Positions 1-12,100 of a stretch of 64,000 nucleotides of DNA are shown piece after piece. Made by a program: the position numbers and the translations under genes. Source of the stretch: Yamagishiella unicocca (taxonomy: Eukaryota > Chlorophyta > Chlorophyceae > Chlamydomonadales > Volvocaceae). Location: contig BDSL01000010.1 in NCBI GenBank assembly GCA_003116995.1, positions 1,302,001-1,366,000 of the forward strand, read 5' to 3'. Positions within the stretch are counted from its first letter, which is position 1. The number at the start of each line of letters is the position of its first letter. The notes beneath the pieces were generated by a model. The model did no database searches. It was not told the origin of the DNA and saw only the letters and a program-made list of their open reading frames with translations.

Positions 1-69
1 TGGGCCGCCCGCACGGACCCCTCCAGCGGCCACCAGCGCCCGCTCGATCAGCTCCGCGGACCTCTCGCT
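1..69 (-). CDS. Partial internal exon of an unidentified gene running off the left edge
   Basis: On the minus strand a CTTTCAG acceptor (about 70-76) is followed by an open, helix-like reading (SERSAELIERALVAAGG) that continues past base 1. It is too short to assign a family. Its 5' exons would lie to the right, between about 80 and 1250, where a long open minus frame (506-1252, Gly/His/Pro-rich) exists, but I cannot connect the two. Confidence 0.3.
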
Positions 70-331
70 GCTGAAAGCCTAGGAGAGGGGGGTGGGGGTG
101 GAGACAGGGCACAGGGGCAGCGGGCAGCGGGCGTGAGGACCGAGGGGGGTGGCAGAAAAACCGGGGGGGTACAGAAAAGAAATTGGGTGGGGGGGCCGAG
201 CCGGCCCCGAAACCAACTCCTCAATGTCTCCACGTCTCCACACCGCAACATACAGAGGACAAACACACTTGCTTCCTCCCACCCCCCTGCGGCTCATGGT
301 ACAGATGCGGTGGCCCCCCGCGCTAGTGGGC

Positions 332-424
332 TGTGGATTCGGCCGTGGATTCGGCCGTGGATTCGGCCGTGGATTCGGTCGTGGATTCGGCCGTGGATTC
401 GGTCGTGGATTCGGCCGTGGATTC
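332..424. repeat. 12-bp minisatellite
   Basis: About eight tandem copies of GTGGATTCGGCC, with C/T variation at one position. Because the unit is 12 bp all frames stay open, so the long open frames across it are not evidence of coding. Confidence 0.9.
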
Positions 425-599
425 GCGGATTATATTTTACCCCCGCGCTGGTGGCCCCAGGCTCCGAAACCAGCCGGCTCCCATCCCCCCGCCTGACCTG
501 GTAGTCTATCCAGAAGCGGAAGCGGCGACCCCGCGACCAGCTGGCGTCCTGCCGCCCCCGAGTGGCCCCAGCAGCGACTGCGGCATCGGGAGCAGCCGC

Positions 600-648
600 A
601 CCGGAGGGAGGAGGACGATGGAGGTGGGCAGGTGGTGGTGGTGGCGGC

Positions 649-680
<32 letters not shown>

Positions 681-811
681 TGGTGGCGATAGTGTTGGCG
701 GTGTTGGCGGTTACGGCTAGGGAGGTGGTGGTGGTGCCGGTGGTGGCGTGTGCATACGTAGGTTCCAGGGGCTCCAGGGGGTTCTAGGGGGTTCCAGGGG
801 GTTCTAGGCCC
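600..811. repeat. GGT/GGC-rich tract followed by a CCAGGGGGTTCTAGGGGGTT tandem tract
   Basis: Simple-sequence DNA. 600-735 is imperfect GGTGGC repetition and 762-811 is a G-run repeat of about 12 bp. The minus-strand open frame over it yields poly-His/Arg and is probably not coding. No convincing gene is seen in 80-1130. Confidence 0.75.
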
Positions 812-1129
812 GCCGACGCCACCCGGGGGACGTGGGACCGGAGTGTCGTCCGCAGACCGGAAGCCTACGCCCGGTTGCATGTACGATTGCGCTACTAGTT
901 TGCCTGCATTGCTTTTGGCAGCCCTACCCGGGGCATCGCCGCCATCGTCGTTGCCACCGCTGCCGTCGCCGTTTCCGCGGGCCCTCGCCACATGGGGCAC
1001 GTCCTTTTGGCGCCGGCCGCGTCGCTGTGCCGCAAGACCCGCCCGAGGTGCGTGGCCGACACTCCCGGAGCTCCACCCGCGGGTTTCCCCGGCGGGCCGG
1101 TGAACAGCGGCAGGTGTAGATGGCCTAGT

Positions 1130-1588
1130 GCCTAATATAAATGCAGATAGAGAAATACTACTAGAATTTGCAATTGCGGGCGCATCCATGAGAGGCGTTC
1201 TCCGCCCGTTGGGCGGCGATAGGCTGCGGTTTCGGTGAGGCACGTCATTCACACCATATCAGAAGGGACGCAGTACGCCTGTTCATATTGCATGTTGCAA
1301 ACCAACTCAGCGAGGAGCAGAATGTACGTTCACGCCGTGTCGTAATTGCCGGCTGAGGCAACGAACGTTATGTGTCCTTGGCCCCTACATTTCGCCCAGC
1401 AAGCAAGCTTGAGAGATAGCTGACCTATAGTTACTTTGCTTGCTTCTGCACGGGTAATCTGGGACGTTTTCATTTGACGGCGCGCTCTCGACTCGCGATT
1501 AGTGGTGACCTCAAAACGCCTACGTCCGTCTGTGGCTGGCATTACCAACTCGGAATTGGACTGTGGATAGATAATTGTGAAGGCAACA
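1130..1588. promoter_or_regulatory. Intergenic, possibly bidirectional promoter region
   Basis: Composition drops to a lower GC than its flanks, and a TATA-like TAATATAAAT lies near 1132-1141. It separates the minus-strand signals on the left from the plus-strand gene starting at 1589. Promoter function is inferred from position only. Confidence 0.3.
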
Positions 1589-2764
1589 ATGGCGACGGCT
1601 GTCGCAAGACCTCCGCACCGTAGACAAGGATCGGACATAACCGCTGGGCCGCTGCCTGCCCTTGGGGCTGCTACAGCAACGGTTACCCTGGATGGAAGGC
1701 TTTTGGAAATCCACGAGTTTCAGCAACGCGGCCGAATGCAAAAAGAGGACGAGGGACGGGGGCCAACTAAAGCGCAAGCGAAAGGAGCCGTGGTAAGTGG
1801 GTTTTCCGCTTAACCCAGGCACAATATGACATCAGTTATTGCGGAGTTATCGACTTTGGCATGCCGTGCTGGCGAGGCGGCAGCTTCGGCCCGCGCTGGA
1901 CGTCGATTCAGTTTCACGACCGCTTGCGTCTTCCCTGCTCCACCGGTCCCCCGTTGTCGAAGCGCTGCGTGAGATCTGCGATGCCATATACGTTTGCCAC
2001 ATCCTGCCGCGCTGGGTTGCTTTGTGGGTCCGTCCCCACTCTTTCTGTCTGCGGCTGCCATGAACCGTGCAGCCCCATCCCCGTTTTCGCGCCGCCGGCC
2101 ACTGCAATCCACAGCTTTGCGCCTGTGACCGCTGCCGCACCTCGCCCGCGCGCTTATACTCTCCTTGCACCCCACGACCCACGTCTGCCCTTTACAGGCC
2201 CGGCCTCCACCGTTGGGTAGAGCGCCCGACAAGCCACCCATGACGCCCCCCCGCGTCAGCGGTGTCAGCCTGGCCCCACTCCCCAACCTGGACAACCACA
2301 GCGTAGGGGAGAAGCAGCCCTGCCCCGTGCCCCCAAAGCTGCAGCGACGGCCGTCGATGACGCACTGTGTCCTAGGCGGGAAGGCCCCGCCGCCGCCCGC
2401 AGGGGTCGCCGGGTGCGGCGGCGCTGCCCCCTCGGGCGGCTGCCACTCCGGCAACCAGCACTTCATCGCCGAGGGGCGCAGCATACAGCGCGCGGTCTCC
2501 CTGGACCCATGGGTCGCAGCCTACCTCGATATCCACGGGGGGGACTGCGACAGCGTCTGCGCCACGCCGCCTAGGTTGAACATGCAGAACCTGGCGCGAG
2601 CGGATATGAACGGCGCCTTCGGCCCGCTGTCGCCGTGCCCGCTATCGCCGTCCATCCTGACGCTCTGCGGGCAGCCCGGCCATGACGACCAGTTTGCGCT
2701 CAATGGCACGGAAGACTTGATGGACATGCGGACGTGCCAGTCGCCTAAGCTCCCGCCGGTGTGA
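1589..2764 (+). CDS. Hypothetical protein, two exons, about 256 aa
   Basis: Exon 1 is 1589-1792 (68 codons from ATG, beginning MATAVARPP) and ends at a consensus GTAAGT donor. Exon 2 is 2198-2764 after TGCCCTTTACAG. Both junctions are phase 0, and the 405-bp intron is typical for this genome. The product is Pro/Gly/Cys-rich with a stop at 2762-2764 and no domain I recognise. The C-terminal half (DPWVAAYLDIHGG, ADMNGAFGPL) has normal amino-acid diversity, unlike the low-complexity shadow frames around it. A lower-GC tract downstream resembles a 3' UTR. Function unknown. The weakest point is exon 1, since the gene could start elsewhere. Confidence 0.5.
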
Positions 2765-3860
2765 GGGTGGCGGTGTGGGGGCCGCGGGGTGTTGAGAGGA
2801 GGCTTACAGAGAAAGGAACCGGTTACTTGACAGGAGGGGGTGTGAGAGTTAGCGTGATGCGCGTCGTCGCCTGCCAGGCATGCCGCGTGGCATCCTGCTT
2901 TGGCAGCGACGCAGGTCGTACCTGTTGATGTGCGCGCGATAGTTAGTTAGTTCACGTGTCACGACGCCGGGCAGGGCGTTGGGTGTATGCATATGCATGC
3001 ATAGTGCACCCTATTATGCGCATGAGCCTACAAAGCGGTGCAGGCTCGTCCATGAGAGATGGCTGACAGTGCTGTACTATGCGGGTGGCCTTCCTGTAGC
3101 ACGTCGAAGGCGTGAGAACTGGAAGTTAGGGCAGACTCGTCCCGAATGCGTAGATTAGGGAGCCCGTGGCTGCGTGTCGCAGGCGTGCCCTGTGACGCTG
3201 ATTTTGCTAATCGGTATTCTGTGGGAGGGGAATGAATTGAGAGCTGGCCTCTTTGGGTTCCTCAGCGATCGTCATGCCGTGCGTTACGTCCCGCCGTCCC
3301 GCCGATCCTAAGAATTGTTCAGGGTCGTCTTTCTTCAGTTTGTACTGGCAATTTTGCTTCTGCACATGTTCACACCTTTCAAGACGTGATAATATGTATG
3401 GATCTTTGGTAATTAATTTTGACTGTTAGGGCCCATCGGAGAAATGCACCCGTGCACTGTGGGGACTTTGGGAGAAATGCACCCGTGCACTGTGGGGACT
3501 TTGGACCATTCTGCAAGATTACCCCTAGTATGGTTTGCTTTGGACTTCATATTGTGATAGGCTTGTAGCAAGATATGCAATTGCGTGTAGAACATACTGT
3601 CTGCGCGGGTCTGCCTGCACGTGCAGCACGCAAACGCGAAGCTGATTTCGCCGTGTGTTTGGACAGGAGTTAGCAGCCTCATGTTCATGATAGTAGATGG
3701 CTTAACCGCAGTATATCTTAAATAGCTTTCATCCTAGCGAAGGCTTTTGGTGTTTTGGGTCTGGTCTCTGGTGAACTGGTGTCATGATTTTTTCGTGTCG
3801 TACGTCGTGGAGTTCCACGGACATGCTCAGGAGCGGGCACGTTGTAAATGTCATCTATAC
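2765..3860 (+). other. Probable 3' UTR of the 1589-2764 gene
   Basis: About 1.1 kb of lower-GC, stop-rich sequence. TGTAA, the usual volvocine polyadenylation signal, is at about 3843-3847. It includes a tandem 33-bp duplication (about 3435-3500) built around GAAATGCACCCGTGCACTG. No gene is seen in it. Confidence 0.4.
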
Positions 3861-4067
3861 AGCTATCTTTGCGACACATATGACACGGATTGTACGCAAG
3901 TCAGTACCTTCATTTGAACCTGTACGCAGTCAACGCAGTCCCTACAATTGATCGGACCAAGTTTCATGACAGCTGCTTTAACTTGATACTGACAGACCTT
4001 TCGTGAGAACGGGACTCATACGCCGCTTCGTGATCGGAGCCCGCGCTTGTAGAGCCCTCGTAGCACC

Positions 4068-5340
4068 ATGCTGAAAGTCAAGACTCCTGGCACTGGCGAA
4101 TGGAAGCGGACACTCCTGTGGATGATTTGGACTGTGAACCTTTTGATTAATGCTACCTATATCGTCATGACCTTTGCGACGTCAAACAAGCTCGCCCAAG
4201 TGAGTTCGCGACCCTTCAGACGCTGCAGCAGCTTTACCAGCCCATGGAACACCAAAGCAGGCTTCAGCAGGTCTTTTCCAAGCTCATGTTCCAATTGGAA
4301 TGTTTGCAGGTCTTCCGCAAACTCCCCGAGTATACTCTCCATAGCAACGTGTGGCGAGCACCCATAGCTGCGACCGTCCTTGGTGGGCTAATGGTGCTTA
4401 TGTTCAACATCATGTCGTGCGCAATTCTCATCCGGAAGTCTATCAACCGAAGTGGTCCTGGATTTGGCTACGGTTTCATCATGGCCTGGTGTTTCGTGCT
4501 ATCCTTCTTCTGCCTCTTATGCGGCCTTGTCACCTCGGGCTTTTATCCGGTGGGTGGGGGATTGGGTGTCGTGGAGGTGCTCTATGGCATTCAGATGATG
4601 CCTCACCCCTCCCTTATCCCTCCCCCTTCTTCGCCCCCTGTGGTCATGTTGTGTAGTATGTAAAGGAAAAACTTCAACCTAGTAAGTGGGTTACGGGTTG
4701 ATGCAGAGACCGGGTTGTAACGGTGGCAGAGGGATAATTGTTGCTGTTGTACCCATTGCAACTCAAGAATGACGGGAAATGCGCCTGCATGCGCTATTAC
4801 TATCGGCCATGCATGCATATGAGTGTCGTCGCTCTCATGTTTAACCCCTTGTTGTTCATCACATTTGCTCCCTTGCTGTCCTTCAGAGACAAGTTGGTCA
4901 AAGGTTGATACAGGAGCTTACGGGGGCACAACCGTCTTTGCGTTCATCTGTGCCGCCTTCTACATGTTTTTTTTCGTTTGTCTAGTGGTGTTCCAAGGAG
5001 GCATTATGAAGCAAACGGGCTTGTGTAAGTACGGGGAGGTCGGGTTGTATGCAGAGGGTCTGCTTACCGATGGGGGCAGGGTGAAGTGTGGCATGTTGGG
5101 CGACATGGAACCTCCACCTTTCGTGCAAGGCCGGCCGGTTGCGAACCAACAGCTGCCGCCGACATGCTAACACGCAAAAGACGTGCGCATAAATCCCTGC
5201 ATTCCCTCCGCCGTTGTTGCCACACCCCACCAGACGATCCACGCCAGGACGAGAAGCGCAAGATGGAGGTGGCGATGTTGCAACATCCCGCAGCCCTAGG
5301 GAACCCACTGGCCACTGCGCCGGGGTCGCACACTATATAG
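4068..5340 (+). CDS. Four-pass integral membrane protein, about 231 aa, four exons
   Basis: Exons 4068-4199, 4310-4549, 4889-5024 and 5153-5340 join with phases 0, 0 and 1. Donors are GTGAGT, GTGGGT and GTAAGT. Four hydrophobic segments are visible: residues ~16-37 (WMIWTVNLLINATYIVMTFA), ~57-80, ~95-120 and ~138-160 (VFAFICAAFYMFFFVCLVVF). Between TM3 and TM4 is a short polar loop, and a Lys/Arg-rich tail (TRKRRAHK) follows TM4, suggesting a cytosolic C-terminus. The layout is tetraspanin/MARVEL-like, but I see no CCG motif, so I name no family. Exon 3 requires the AG just downstream of CTTCAG (4887-4888) to keep frame. Intron 1 (110 bp) is itself open in the exon-2 frame, so an unspliced or frameshifted reading is possible. 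The last exon is the least certain. Confidence 0.6.
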
Positions 5341-6535
5341 TCTTCCTGTGACAAGGCAGGTCATCACCTGACCTGATATTTCCACTTCTCGTGGCATTAA
5401 CTCCGGCGCTTGCGGCGGCGCACGTTGTCCGGCTCCTTTGGGGGTTGCTGAATTGGGTTCAGCCTAAACAAAGCTCAATGGAGCTATGCATGACGCTTGG
5501 AGGGATATTATGTCCACTCACGTTGCGGGCGTGCACGGCGTACCTGTGGGAAAGAGCAGATCCGTCGAACGTCGTCGCGATTTTGCTTTATCAACATGCG
5601 GATCAATGCTATTGCACATGTTCCGTGGTTTGGTCACGGGGGTGATGGCGGTCGCCTTATCGATGAATGGTCCTCAGAGGCTCAAGCGTCGTACGACTAA
5701 TTGTAGCATGTCTTTTTACGTGCAATCGCTTAGCTGGGACTTGACACACGCGACTTCATGTGTATGACGGATTCAGATCAGGGTCACCCATAGTCCCTGA
5801 AGAGACATGTAACTTGGTTTAACAACTGCCACCAGTGCGTCAAAGCATTGCGAATCAATATCTCAGCCGTCTACCTGGGACTGCCACTCGCTTAAAGCCC
5901 CGACCAGCAAGCGACACACGGTGCGATTGGATCCGTCCATGATCCACAAGGTACGATAAGCGGTACCTGTGGTCATCTGTTAGCACGAATCTTGCTGCGG
6001 GTTACGCTATTCGTTCAGGCTATGTCTATCGCCACGGTCACCTGTAGCTTTTATTACAGTAGTATCCAATGCTACTCACTGGCTCGCAGTGACTTGACAT
6101 GACCAGCCATACATCCTGTGTTTGATGCTGGTCAAGTGCCGAGAGTTTGTGCAGTCACTTTCTACATGTACAAACTTGGTGAACATAAGCCTCTTCATGT
6201 CCATACACTATGGCTACTTCCGACGACATGGCGCCCCTAGAGACTGTTTACAGTACAGCATCGGATCTGTGTGTGAAGCACCGAGGACGAGACCTGTCTC
6301 CTGGACCCCCACCATGACCAGCGGTTCACACCCGTTGCCTGCTGTATTTTATGGGCTGGGGCCCACCATAACAGTTACTACTACCAACCTGGGGTCTGCT
6401 GTACTTTGCAATCGGTAACGCCATCGCTGGGTCGAATTCCAAAGGAAAATGGGGCAAGCCATGCATAGACGACGTGCGCTGAGGAATATTTGAGACATGA
6501 TATGACTTTCATAACCCATGTTGTAAATGAAGCGG
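5341..6535 (+). other. Probable 3' UTR of the four-pass membrane protein gene
   Basis: Stop-rich, lower-GC sequence with TGTAA at about 6522-6526. Open frames here are short and overlap on several strands, with no splice-consistent coding signal. Confidence 0.4.
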
Positions 6536-7282
6536 TGTCGTTACGTGTTCACCTTCCACCATAACGTCACGAAGCCCTTCGATCTGGCAGCTGGCCGCCA
6601 TCAAACAAGCCGAGCTGCCTACATCACTGTCCAGAGGAGATCTGGAAAGCTGAATACAGCCTCCAGCCGGCCTGCCATTGGCATTGATAATAAGTGTGAA
6701 AGGGTGCCCAAAGATTACCCTACTGCTCGCAGCCTACGCCAAACAGCCATCCTAACAACCACCAGGGCGACGCGCTGCCGTATTGCAGCAGCACATGCGA
6801 TCAAACTGCTAGCGCCTGCCACGTAGGAAGGACACCCCTCACGTGCCCCAAGACTAGTGCCCGCAGGTTGTCCCCAAACCCCGCAGGTTGTCCCCAAACT
6901 AAATACCCACCCACTCATCCCATCCACACAGTGTTTGCACCTAAGCTGCAAACAAAAACGACGCCCAACCCAGCTACCGTATTAATGCAGCGCGCTCGGC
7001 ACGTCGTACCCCCAGCATTTAGTTATCTTTGCAGTGGTGCAGTCCCCATGATGCACCCCGCCTCGCAGCCCACCGGCAACACACGCTTGGCAGTCACCGG
7101 CCAAGCGAACTGGCGCACGCGTGGCTTCCCGATTTGATACCGCAACACCGAACTCTACGGTGGGCGTCAGACGCTCGCTTGCACGCGCCGTGACGCGCCC
7201 TGACGCGCCAGGCACAAAAAACTTTGGTGTGATTGGTTGCTTGGCGTACCACCCCCGATACCGGTACTACGCCACGCAAGCC
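6536..7282. other. Intergenic between converging genes; likely 3' UTR of the 7283-8062 gene
   Basis: No coding signal is supported. A short tandem duplication of CCCGCAGGTTGTCCCCAAAC occurs at about 6860-6900. The minus-strand gene ends at 7283, so at least part of this is its 3' UTR. Confidence 0.4.
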
Positions 7283-8062
7283 TCACTGCACGCCCAGCGC
7301 CTTCTCCACCGCCTGCAGCTGCTGATCCAGCTCCGCCGCTCCGGGCCGCGCGCTGCTGCCGCCCGGCCCGCCACACGGCACACCAACCTCGGTGCAGAGC
7401 ATGTGGACGCGGCTATGCAGCGCATCGCGGCTGATGTCGCCCTCCGTCAGCTCGTTGCCGAACAACAGCCGCTCCAGCTTGATGATGCGGTGCTTGACCT
7501 GCCGGACCAGCGGGTCGACAGTGCCGGGGGAGGCCAGGCCACCGTTGGCGGCGCCGGTGCGGGCTCCGGCGACCGCACCAGCCCCGCGGGTCCCGGCTCG
7601 TTGCGCGGTCTCACTTGCGGAGGTCGGGTTGCCGCCGGTGGATTTGCTAGCGGCGCTGGCAGTGCTGCCGTACCGACCAGGCGCGACCTGGTAGGCTGAC
7701 TTGGTTGCGGCGGAGAAGGTGCCGTCGCGCCGGGCGCTGGCCGCGCGCGCAGCTGCCGCCTTGACGGCGTCCGCGAGGAAGAAAGCCACCAAACCGCCCA
7801 CCATCACCGCCACGGCGTCTCCGCGGTGCCCCTCCAGGATTTCGTGGCGGGTGAGCCACAGCCACCCCGGCACAAGGGCGAAGGACAGCGTGACGAGCAG
7901 CGTGGACGCGCCGACCAAGGCGCGAATGAGGAGCTTAGTCAGCTTCTGCACGTCGATAAAGTCGGTGGGTGGGCACAGGACCCGAACGAGAAGCGTGGCG
8001 AGGCCTTTGGGTCTGTCGTACGGCAGAGGCCCCTGCACGATGGTGCTGGCAGCGGCGGCCAT
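7283..8062 (-). CDS. Hypothetical two-pass membrane protein, 259 aa, single exon
   Basis: A clean intronless frame from ATG (8062-8060, MAAAASTIVQG) to a stop at 7283. Two hydrophobic segments are seen: residues ~44-71 (LVGASTLLVTLSFALVPGWL) and ~84-105 (VAVMVGGLVAFFLADAVKAA). A Ser/Ala/Gly-rich linker (residues ~110-180) follows, then a more conserved-looking C-terminal helical stretch (VKHRIIKLERLLFGNEL, AELDQQLQAVEKAL) with coiled-coil character. I do not recognise the family. The absence of frame breaks over 780 bp and the varied composition argue it is real. It is divergent from the PLD-type gene at 9197. Confidence 0.65.
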   Translation of the reverse strand: MAAAASTIVQGPLPYDRPKGLATLLVRVLCPPTDFIDVQKLTKLLIRALVGASTLLVTLSFALVPGWLWLTRHEILEGHRGDAVAVMVGGLVAFFLADAVKAAAARAASARRDGTFSAATKSAYQVAPGRYGSTASAASKSTGGNPTSASETAQRAGTRGAGAVAGARTGAANGGLASPGTVDPLVRQVKHRIIKLERLLFGNELTEGDISRDALHSRVHMLCTEVGVPCGGPGGSSARPGAAELDQQLQAVEKALGVQ

Positions 8063-9196
8063 GGTGGTGGTGGTGTCGGGTGAGAGGCGGCGACCGCGGC
8101 CGGCGCTAGAGGGGCGCTGGCGGCTCCCGCTTGAGGAGCGCTGGCGGCTAGTGGAGCTCGGGTGCTGTTGGTTGTCGGCGGTGAGCGCGAGGTACTCGCG
8201 CCACAGCAGCTGGTAGCTGTCGCGCCCGACCTGTGAGCGCGTACGTCTGGGCTGCGGCGGTGTTGGGCTCTGTGTTGCCGGCTCCTGGTGTGACGGTGTC
8301 GGTGCGCCCGCGTGTGCAGCGCTGGTAGGAGGCGCGCGCTGTGGCGCTGCGCTCGGCTCAGGTGGTGGCCGGGAAGCTGTAGAGGGTTCCGGGTCAAGGG
8401 TCTGGGTGCTCGCGTCAGCTGAGGTGCGTCGGCTGCTGTCGTGGGCCTGGCTTATTGGGACCTGCGGGCGACGTCAGGGGGTTGAGAAGGCACATGGATC
8501 ATGGAACAGGACGAAAGGGTAAAACAGTCTGCAGTTTCCAGGGCGGCCACGAGCCGCCCTACGGACTGACCAAAGGCTCCTGGACGTCTCTTTCTGAAAC
8601 CGACTGCGGAGGTGCAGTTGGCGAACGTGCACCACTCGCAGCAGGACTCGAAGTGGCGGAAAAGGGCTGAGCGCCAAAATGGTCCTCTGAGGAAACCCAG
8701 GCCGCAAACAAGTTATAATCAGGTCTATTATCACGTGAATGGACTCTCCTAATAGGCATGCAACAGCTTTATGAAATGCTCGCAAAGAACAGGAGGATGA
8801 GTAGGCGATCAGGGCTACGCTGGCGAGCCTGGGGAACACAGAAGCAGTCGCTTCAACAAAACCCGTATACTATCTCACAGGTCCCACATTTCTATCGTGA
8901 AATGTCATCGGCAGCGGGCCAGCGGCAGCACTTTCGCACGGATGCCGCATGCACGGCAACCGCTTTGCACCGCGATGCTGGACTCTCACCAGGACTGAGG
9001 TCGTCTCGGTATCAATATTTCATTATTATCCCATACTACCGGCACCGCTTTTCAATCAGTTTTCTTCCGCGTAGCTGCCACGTGTACACATAACGCACCG
9101 AGGTCGCGGCTGCCTGTGCTCATTCTCGTTGCATCACCCTATCGACGCTGTTTACAAACCGTTCCGAGGCCTATCTGCCACCTGAATTTTTTAAAA
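8063..9196. promoter_or_regulatory. Divergent intergenic region between the 259-aa membrane protein and PLD-like genes
   Basis: 1.13 kb separating two outward-pointing start codons. It must hold both 5' UTRs and promoters. Nothing else is supported; the Arg/Ser/Ala-rich open frames near 8063-8400 look like composition artefacts. Confidence 0.4.
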
Positions 9197-12100
9197 ATGG
9201 GGATATGCGCCAGCGCACCGGCCGACAAATACGAGACGACTAAGGAAGTGGCGGACCTCAAGTCGCAGGTTGACCAGCTGCAAAAAGCTCTGGCCGCGGC
9301 CAATGGGGGCAAGGCAGCGGCTGTGACGGCAAGTCCTGCAACAGCTGGCAAGGTGCGGTTGAGATACGCGACAGCTGGTCGCGAACCCGCGTGCAGATAG
9401 GAGAGGGTAACATAGAGCTTTCACCCTGCTGCAACGTTGGGACGGCGGTGAAGAGGGCAGGGCTAGGCTGGCCTGAGGGACTGGAGCTCCACGTCTGGCC
9501 GCGTCACCAGTTTGTCTTTGCGTGTGCGAGGAGTTCGCGGGGGAGTGCACCTCCGTTGGCAGTAGTTCTGCGTTCCGACATTCCGAGCATTGTGGGCGCG
9601 TCGTACGCGCTGACTGGCAGGATCCAGGACGCCCCCAGGTGCTGCCGTAGGGCCCTGCCCACCCATCTCACTGCCCTTCTCCCTGGCCTGCTGCTGCCGC
9701 TGCTCCTCTTCCTGCTGCTGCTGCTGCCGCGCAGGGCGGCGTCATCGAGACGCTGTTCTTCCCGGACGCAAAGCTGCCCTGCCGGAACATGAAGAAGCCG
9801 GGGGGCTGCAAGCGGCCGAACTGTGAGTACGACGCGATACGACAATGCCGTATATTGCGGTGTATCTTGCCGTGTATTTTGCGGTGTATCTTGCGGTATA
9901 TCTTGGGGCATATCTTGCGGTGTATCAGGGTCAGGGGAACAGCGGCCGCGGCGGGGAAGGAGACAACCCCACCGCTGCTACGCCCGAAGTACCTCCCTCC
10001 CCCCCCCGCCCTCCCCATCCGTCACTCTGTACACCCGCACCCACTTCCACCGCCGCCATCGGCCCTCCTCCCTACCTCCCTCTCCCCACCGCCTAGCTAT
10101 CAAAAAGCCTCTTCTTGTCCTTCTCGGCCGACTCACCGACCTCCCTTTTTTGGGGCATCCACGGGTCTTCCCCGAGCCCCCCGCTGCCCCGCTCCTGCCG
10201 CTGCTCCTCCCCCCTCCCCTCCGCAGGCGATTACTCCCACGAGCCCACCAGCCTGACCCGCTTCCTGGACTACCTGGGCAGCGCCAAGAAGTCGCTGGAC
10301 ATCTGCGTCTTCACCATCACGAACGACGACATCAGCGACTTGGTGGGAGCGGCAGGGGGGGCGGCACGGGGGCCCGGAGGGGGGGGGCGGCAGGGGGCCA
10401 GGCAGGAAAGCGGAACCGTGGTCCGACAAAGCAGGAAAGAGAAAAGAAAGCACGTTAGGCGTAGGTTCTGGAAGAAAAAACCACTTGTGGAAGGGGCGGG
10501 GCACTGGTCCGCCTGATGCGCTGCCTCGCTCGTTCGGGCCTTATGAGTTGTCAGGAGCTCACGGTCTTGCCAATCGCGTGCAACAGCCATCATCCAGTCA
10601 ACCGGCTGGGCCCAGGCGGCCCGGGGCCAGTCCGGACAGGGGCGCCATAGCTCGCGCGGGCTGTCCTGGTGGGTTCCCTGTTCGAGCCTCTGCTCTGCCT
10701 GTCCCCCTGCCTGCCTGCCGTGTCAGGTCATGGATCTGCACAAGAAGGGCGTCAAGGTCCGCGTCATAACAGACAACGACCAGTCCTCCACGCAGGTGCG
10801 GCTCCAGGGAGGGTGTGGCGTCCATGCGGGGGGGGGGCATTATAGCTCGGGGGATGGATGGGAGAGGAAACCCGTCGGTCGGCACTGAAGAGGTTGGGGG
10901 AGGGGGCCGCCAAGCGCCCTCACGTATCGACCAACGGCGCCCTCTCCCCCCACGACACGGGTTCTCTTTCGTTCACGTGTTTTCCTTGCACCCCACTTCC
11001 ACGGAGCCGCCGTGCAAGGATTGTACCCGGGTGGTCAACAACGCATACTGCCAGGAGGCGTAGCGTCCTCGTCTACCGCCGCCTCGGTTCCTCCGTTCAG
11101 GCGGCACTCGTATAGTCGTACACTTCGTGTGTGCACGTGTTGCCGTACCCACGGGCCCTAGCCGCAGATTCGGGCTCTCACCCAGCACCCGCACTCACAC
11201 TCAGCACCCGCCGCCGGCCCCCCACCCGCACCCCCAACCGTGTTGTGCGACACAGGGCTCCGACATCAGCAAGTTCATTGCCGCCGGCATCCCAGTACGA
11301 CAGGACAAGACGGCGGCGCACATGTGAGCAGCAGCAGCAGCAGGACCCGCCGGGAAGGAGGAATGGGGCCCGGGTGCATGTACATAAAAGGACCGGGGGG
11401 GGGCAGAAGACCCGGTGACACACGACATAGGAAACGGAGGGCAGAAATAAGCCGGTGGAGGGGGTTACGTAAAAGAACCGGCAACTTGACTTGTGTAGTG
11501 GGTAAGGGGCAGGGGAGGGGGTAAGGGGCAGGGGAGGGTGTAAGGGGCAGGGGAGGGGGTAAGGGGCCTGCCTGAGGAGGCAGTGCGGTGCGGGATCACC
11601 TGCCGGGTTGCGCCCAGTCTGCCTGTGTAGGGTGTAGGGCCGACTACGGGGCTCCAACGCAGCTGGCGGCGGCGGCCGCAGGGCAGCACCCCGTGCGAGT
11701 AGCGTTCAGGCCAATACCCGTAATGGAACGCGCCGTCCCTGATATCGACTCCCAACTACGTCCGGCATGATCCGGCGCATCTCCTCCGCAGCCTACGGTA
11801 CCACCACCGCCGTAGGGGGGTTGATAAGAGAAGCCGCGAACCCACGGCCGACAAACCGAGGGCGGTGAAGGGCCGTAGGGGGGTGATCACCGCCACCAGG
11901 GCCGCGCTGACCGCCCTGCCGCACCCACAAGTAACCGGCTCTTTTTTGCCCCCCCCCCTTGCGCGGTCCCTCCTCCCCCCACCCGGCTTCCGCGGTGTTG
12001 TTGTCGGCGGTGTCGTGGTGTGCCAGGCACCACAAGTTCGCCGTCATCGACGGCAAGCTGCTCATCAACGGCTCCTTCAACTGGACGCGCCAGGCGGTCA

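Noticed and set aside
506..1252. Long minus-strand open frame rich in His/Arg/Gly
   Set aside because: It is largely produced by the GGT/GGC simple-sequence tract read in reverse, with no splice or domain support.
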